From Treponema sp. (GTDB lineage: Bacteria > Spirochaetota > Spirochaetia > Treponematales > Breznakiellaceae), in contig JAITHH010000172.1 of assembly GCA_031280065.1 (NCBI GenBank), positions 1 through 10,155 on the forward strand: DNA of 10,155 bases, in the 5' to 3' direction. How positions within the stretch are numbered: position 1 is the stretch's first letter; each line of letters begins with the position of its first letter. Below, one piece after another: positions 6,588-10,155 of the stretch. Below the pieces are notes generated by a model. It saw nothing but the letters and a program-made list of their open reading frames with translations, made no database searches and was not told the origin of the DNA. A program made the translations under genes and the position numbers.

Positions 6588-8834
6588 ATGAAAACCAGCC
6601 CTGAATTGTCCGTATCACAGCGCCCGGCCTTCCGTCTCTGTCTCTGCGCCGGAGAGCGGCTCAAACTCATTGGAACCGCGGACGGCCGTTTCCCCGATTT
6701 CGGCCATCACCTGGAAAAGGAGATGGGAGGCCTCTGGCTCCACCCCGTGAAGCTGCTGGACGGGTTCTGGATTCGCCTTAAAGACCTGGATTCCGAAAAC
6801 GTGGACGTGTGGACCATCGCCGACTCCTGCGAAGTCCGGCCCGAGGGGATCATCTTTCAATACCGGACGAACCTGGGCCATACCCCGATCCAGATGAGCC
6901 GCGCCCAGATCATCCCGGATGCGGAGCCGGGGATTTCCGGCTCTGGCGGGGCCTTGCTGACGGACTGCGGCCTTTTCAACGCTTCCGCTTCCGCCCGGCG
7001 GGTGGAACTCGAATTCCTGGCCCGCACGGATATTCGGCCTGTCTGGTATTCAGAGCGGGGCGGAATCATTGACCGCGAAGATGAGGGGGCTTGGCTTGAG
7101 GGGGAGGGACTCTTCCTGGCCAAGGACCGGGGCCATGAATGGTACGCCGCCGCCGGGAGCGTTCCCCCGCCGGAAAAAGTTTTGACTGGGAACATCGCCG
7201 GCCCGGAGAACACCGCAGGCCGGGGCGTTTCCGTGAGCTTTACCTATACCCTGGAGATTGCGCCGGGGGAAACCCGGAATCTGCGGTTCATCATCGCCGG
7301 ATCGGCGTTTTCGCGGGAAGACTGCCTTGCGGCCTACCGTTCTGTGCAGCCGGGGAGGGACTATTGGGAGGAAAAACGGCAGCGCTATGGGGAGCTTCTG
7401 GCAAGAAGCCGGCTCTGTGTACAGGACCCCGCCTTTGAAACCGTCTACGGCTGGGTAAAGGTGAATACGGACTGGCTCATCTTTGACACGGGCCCCTATG
7501 GACGAGGCATCGGGGCGGGAATTCCCGAATACCCCTGGTGGTTCGGCTGCGATAGCTGCTACGCCCTCCAGGGGGCGCTCGCGCTGGGGGACTACCGGCT
7601 CGCCAGGGATACCCTGAACCTTCTCCTGGAATACTCAGAAAAGCACAACGGCAACGGACGCATTCTCCACGAGATCACCACCGCCGGGATTGCCGCCCAT
7701 CCGGGAAACACCCAGGAAACAGCCCACTTCATCATCATGGTCTGGCTGTATTACCAGTGGACCGGAGACCGGGAATTCCTGGAACGCGCTTTCCCGGCCC
7801 TGGAAAAATCCGCCGCATGGCTGCGGGCGCGGGATGAGGATGGGGATCTCTTCCCCGGAGGTTACGGGATCATCGAAATTCCGGGGCTCAACTCAAAGAT
7901 GCTGGACACGGCGGTCTACGCAGCCTCGGCCTACCGCTCCTTCGCCCGGATCAGCGCCTTGCTGGGGAATGACGGCGGGGACTATTCAGCCCTTTCGGAA
8001 AGCCTGATCCGGAAGATCAACGAAAGCATGTGGGACGAGGAAGCAGGGCTCTACTGCGACACATTCACCTCCGCCGCGGATGTTCAATCGCGGCGGGACG
8101 CAATCCTGGGGCGGCTCTACGGACCCGGAGCGGAAAAGGGCCGGCGGATGCTGGACGCGGCCCTGGAAAAAAAGGCCGGACTCCCGCCGGACAAGAAGAG
8201 CGGCTGGCTCCTCAACTACGCCTGGATCATCAGTACCCCCATGGAAATGGGAATTGCCCCTCCCCGGCAGGCGGAGCGGGCCTTGGAGCGGATGCACGGC
8301 CCGGAATTTCAGGGGCCTTACGGCGCTTACCTGAGCGGCCTCTACCAGGAAGAGGCTATGACCATCTCCACCGGAGTCATGGCCGCGGCCCAGGCGCGGT
8401 ATGGGTACCCTGACCGGGCCCTGGAACTCTTGAAGCGGATGTTCAGCGCCTTTAACCGTTCCGCTTCCGGCTGTATCGCGGAGATGCTCCCCGACGGCGG
8501 CTGTTTTGTTCAGGCATGGACGGTTTACGCGGTGATGGTTCCCATCGCGGGGTACTTCTTCGGAATTCAGCCTAACGCGGCGGAAAATCAGCTTATCATA
8601 CGCCCGGATATGCCCCGGTCCTGGCCCCGCGCCTCCCTGGAGCGGGTGCGGGTACTGGACGGCGAACTGAGTATTCAATACGCCCAGGACAAGGACGAAA
8701 ACCGCTATCATATCGTCTTTACCGGCAAAACACCGGTGTTTTTTGAATACCGGGAAGCGGGGAAATTCCGCCGCGTTCCGGCGCCGCCGGGGGGCGGAGA
8801 AATCACATTCCGCGGGGAGCATACAAACAATTAA
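6588..8834 (+). CDS. Cytoplasmic six-hairpin glycoside hydrolase, glycogen-debranching / amylo-alpha-1,6-glucosidase-like
   Basis: A 748-residue protein without a signal peptide. Residues about 1-245 form a beta-rich N-terminal domain, about 260-680 an (alpha/alpha)6 barrel, and about 685-748 a short beta-type tail. Motifs typical of the debranching-protein/GH63-like clan are PEYPWWFGCDS (D322), ILHEITTAG (E362), the Gly-Asn-Thr-x-Glu-Thr-Ala stretch after it, DEDGDLFPGGYGIIEIPGLN (E430), LDTAVY (D440) and AEMLPDGG (E632, D636). The acidic residues D322, E430 and E632 are candidates for catalysis, by motif only. It probably cleaves an imported oligosaccharide, perhaps alpha-linked, but the linkage cannot be decided. 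An in-frame TGA two codons upstream makes the ATG at 6588 the first possible start. GAGG lies only one base before it, too close for a normal ribosome site. It is followed by the LacI gene with a one-base overlap and is divergent from the transporter. Confidence 0.8.
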   Translation: MKTSPELSVSQRPAFRLCLCAGERLKLIGTADGRFPDFGHHLEKEMGGLWLHPVKLLDGFWIRLKDLDSENVDVWTIADSCEVRPEGIIFQYRTNLGHTPIQMSRAQIIPDAEPGISGSGGALLTDCGLFNASASARRVELEFLARTDIRPVWYSERGGIIDREDEGAWLEGEGLFLAKDRGHEWYAAAGSVPPPEKVLTGNIAGPENTAGRGVSVSFTYTLEIAPGETRNLRFIIAGSAFSREDCLAAYRSVQPGRDYWEEKRQRYGELLARSRLCVQDPAFETVYGWVKVNTDWLIFDTGPYGRGIGAGIPEYPWWFGCDSCYALQGALALGDYRLARDTLNLLLEYSEKHNGNGRILHEITTAGIAAHPGNTQETAHFIIMVWLYYQWTGDREFLERAFPALEKSAAWLRARDEDGDLFPGGYGIIEIPGLNSKMLDTAVYAASAYRSFARISALLGNDGGDYSALSESLIRKINESMWDEEAGLYCDTFTSAADVQSRRDAILGRLYGPGAEKGRRMLDAALEKKAGLPPDKKSGWLLNYAWIISTPMEMGIAPPRQAERALERMHGPEFQGPYGAYLSGLYQEEAMTISTGVMAAAQARYGYPDRALELLKRMFSAFNRSASGCIAEMLPDGGCFVQAWTVYAVMVPIAGYFFGIQPNAAENQLIIRPDMPRSWPRASLERVRVLDGELSIQYAQDKDENRYHIVFTGKTPVFFEYREAGKFRRVPAPPGGGEITFRGEHTNN

Positions 8835-9850
8835 TGGCGGACAAACCGACTCTGGGGCAGATCGCCCTCAAATTGGGACTCTCTCCAGCCACGGTGTCCA
8901 AGGCGCTGACGGGAAAGGCTGGTGTTAAGGAAGCGACCCGGACAGAGGTGCTTGCCTGCGCCGAGGAGATCGGCTACGGCTTGAACCGGAAACCGGGTGT
9001 TTCGGGGGATGCGGGCGGGGAAGACCTGCGGGCCGCGGTGATCATCGATGAGCCCGGATACCGGAATACTTTTTTTAGCGATGTTCTGGCGGGATTCCGG
9101 CATCATGCGGCGGCCCTGAGCATGGAAACCGTTATCCTCTCTATCGACGATGAATGGCGGCGCCATCCCCAGCGCTATGAGGACTATGTGCGGGCGAAGA
9201 AGATCGGCGGCGCTTTCATATCGGGCCTGAGAGTGGGGGACCCGTTTATCTCCTGTCTTGAGTCCCCTTCCGCGCCGCCGGCGGTGATCATGGACTTTTC
9301 CGTGAATAATCCCCATGCCGGACGGGTCGAGGTGGACAGCATTACCGGCGCGCGTCTGGCGGTGGATCATCTGGTATCGCTGGGGCACACGCACATCGGA
9401 TTCCTGAACGGCCATTCCCAGGCGGAAGTGTCCGGTAAACGGCTTATGGGTTTTATCGCCTCCCTGGGGCTCAACGATCTGCCCTACCGCAAAGAACTCG
9501 TATACGAGGGGGATTTTACCGAAGAGTGCGGCGGGGCGGCGGCCTCTTACTTTGCCCGTCTTGGGGTGAGCGCGGTTTTCTGCGCCAGCGATCTCATGGC
9601 TGCGGGGCTGATTCACGGGTTTCAAAAACGGGGGCTGCGCATACCGGATGATATTTCCGTGGCCGGGTTTGACAACATGAACTTCTGTAACCTTTGTACT
9701 CCCAAGATCACCACCGTGGCCCAGGACCGGACCCGCCTTGGGGTAAGCGCGTGCGCGCTTCTCTATCAGCTTATTAACGGCGGCTTTCTCACCAACTGCA
9801 CCCTGGCCCCGTCCCTCGTGATCCGCGAATCTACCGCGTTATTCAGATAA
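8834..9850 (+). CDS. LacI-family transcriptional regulator, local sugar repressor
   Basis: A 338-residue protein of normal LacI-family length. The N-terminal helix-turn-helix is clear at residues 6-27 (TLGQIALKLGL, then SPATVSKALTG), followed by the third helix ending in EEIGY (Y48). The rest is a periplasmic-binding-protein-like sugar-sensing and dimerisation domain, with NGHSQAEVSGKRLMGF, the FCASDLMAAGLIHGF stretch and VAGFDNMNF followed by TPKITTV, all standard for the family. The hinge after Y48 (GLNRKPGVSG) lacks the usual Ala-Arg-x-Leu helix. The ATG overlaps the glycosidase stop (TAATG), and GGGGAG lies too far upstream (14 bases) to be ideal, so translation is probably coupled. It most likely represses both its own operon and the divergent transporter until a sugar derived from the substrate binds. 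Confidence 0.92.
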   Translation: MADKPTLGQIALKLGLSPATVSKALTGKAGVKEATRTEVLACAEEIGYGLNRKPGVSGDAGGEDLRAAVIIDEPGYRNTFFSDVLAGFRHHAAALSMETVILSIDDEWRRHPQRYEDYVRAKKIGGAFISGLRVGDPFISCLESPSAPPAVIMDFSVNNPHAGRVEVDSITGARLAVDHLVSLGHTHIGFLNGHSQAEVSGKRLMGFIASLGLNDLPYRKELVYEGDFTEECGGAAASYFARLGVSAVFCASDLMAAGLIHGFQKRGLRIPDDISVAGFDNMNFCNLCTPKITTVAQDRTRLGVSACALLYQLINGGFLTNCTLAPSLVIRESTALFR

Positions 9851-9872
9851 GGCGGAACGAATTGCGTCCGCC
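9851..9872 (+). terminator. Hairpin after the LacI gene
   Basis: GGCGGA (9851-9856) pairs with TCCGCC (9867-9872). Two more pairs (CG with CG) form inside after one bulged A, leaving a 5-base loop. It starts immediately after the TAA of the regulator gene. No T run follows, so it is either an imperfect terminator or a 3'-end stabiliser. Confidence 0.45.
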
Positions 9873-9881
9873 GCTTCTGCC

Positions 9882-9910
9882 TTGATAATTGACCAGTCCG
9901 GGGCAATAAT
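9882..9910 (+). promoter_or_regulatory. Promoter of the ArsR-type regulator gene
   Basis: TTGATA (9882-9887) and AATAAT (9905-9910), each one base from consensus, are separated by 17 bases. The predicted start is near 9917, about 14 bases before the ATG at 9931, so the regulator gene is probably transcribed separately from the LacI operon. Confidence 0.55.
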
Positions 9911-9930
9911 ATGAAAGGCTGGTATGACCT

Positions 9931-10155
9931 ATGAAGAAAAGAATAACCCTGGATATGGCCCAATACGATGAAAGCGCCGCGGTATTCCGCTCCCTCTCTT
10001 CCCCGGCCCGTCTTAAAATGCTGCGGAGGCTCGTTTCTAAACCGGCGAATATCAGCGAACTGGCGGAGGAATTCAGTCTGCCCCTCTCGACGGCGGCCTA
10101 CCATGTTCAGGTGCTGGAGGAAACCGGGCTTATCTTTACCGAAGGGAAACCCGGG
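9931..10155 (+). CDS. ArsR-family winged-helix transcriptional regulator, N-terminal part only
   Basis: Seventy-five codons are visible before the window ends, with no stop. Residues 17-32 (AVFRSLSSPARLKMLR) carry the SxPARLxxL signature of ArsR/SmtB proteins. Residues 40-68 form the helix-turn-helix (NISELAEEFSL, then STAAYHVQVLEETGLI). The recognition helix region has no cysteine pair (no ELCVCDL-type site), so a classic metal-sensing site of that type is absent in the visible part. The target and effector are unknown. There is only a weak AAAGG about 12 bases before the ATG. It has its own promoter and follows a hairpin, so it is likely the first gene of the next transcription unit rather than part of the sugar locus. 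Confidence 0.75.
   Translation, partial: MKKRITLDMAQYDESAAVFRSLSSPARLKMLRRLVSKPANISELAEEFSLPLSTAAYHVQVLEETGLIFTEGKPG

Noticed and set aside
7986..8822. Minus-strand frame of 278 codons opposite the glycosidase gene
   Set aside because: It has no coherent domain, and the opposite strand has a continuous, motif-rich glycosidase.
8831..9625. Minus-strand frame of 264 codons opposite the LacI gene
   Set aside because: It is antisense to a well-conserved LacI-family protein, with no ribosome site or domain of its own.
9911..9934. Seven-codon leader ORF (MKGWYDL) overlapping the ArsR start by ATGA
   Set aside because: The predicted transcription start (near 9917) lies downstream of its ATG, and a seven-codon frame arises easily by chance. 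It is noted only because of the overlap.

Overview
The window is GC-rich bacterial DNA that looks like a spirochaete, most likely a Treponema-type genome such as those from termite guts. This rests on the protein style: an MptE-like DUF115 'motility-associated' protein next to a membrane-anchored rotamase, a solute-binding protein whose mature start is GGGQS-like, and an ATPase-less CUT1 sugar operon. It is an inference, because there is no rRNA or other marker gene in the window. No mobile element, CRISPR array, tRNA or rRNA was seen.

Left block (1-3168, minus strand): a two-gene operon. A promoter at 3140-3168 drives a membrane-anchored parvulin/SurA/PpiD-like peptidyl-prolyl isomerase (1572-3107). 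Its stop overlaps the start of a DUF115/MptE-like protein (1575 down to beyond position 1) in an ATGA junction. The second gene is open to the left edge, and the long plus-strand frame over it is a shadow.

Central block (3178-6502, minus strand): a carbohydrate ABC-transporter operon in the order binding protein, MalF-like permease, MalG-like permease. It has a well-formed promoter (TTGACT-16-TATAGT). A strong inverted repeat lies between the binding-protein gene and the permeases, and a G-rich/hairpin element follows the last gene. No ATP-binding subunit is encoded here, so the transporter probably borrows a shared MsmX/UgpC-type ATPase from elsewhere.

Right block (6554-9850, plus strand): divergent from the transporter lie a 748-residue cytoplasmic six-hairpin glycosidase of the glycogen-debranching/amylo-alpha-1,6-glucosidase type and a LacI-family regulator, overlapping by one base. 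The AT-rich gap between the two units (6420-6587) carries promoters for both directions and a 19-bp palindrome with tandem 11-bp repeats, the best candidate for the LacI operator. The picture is a self-contained regulon: import an oligosaccharide, cleave it in the cytoplasm, and sense the sugar through the LacI protein.

Right edge: after a hairpin, a new promoter (TTGATA-17-AATAAT) precedes an ArsR-type winged-helix regulator (from 9931) that runs off the window.
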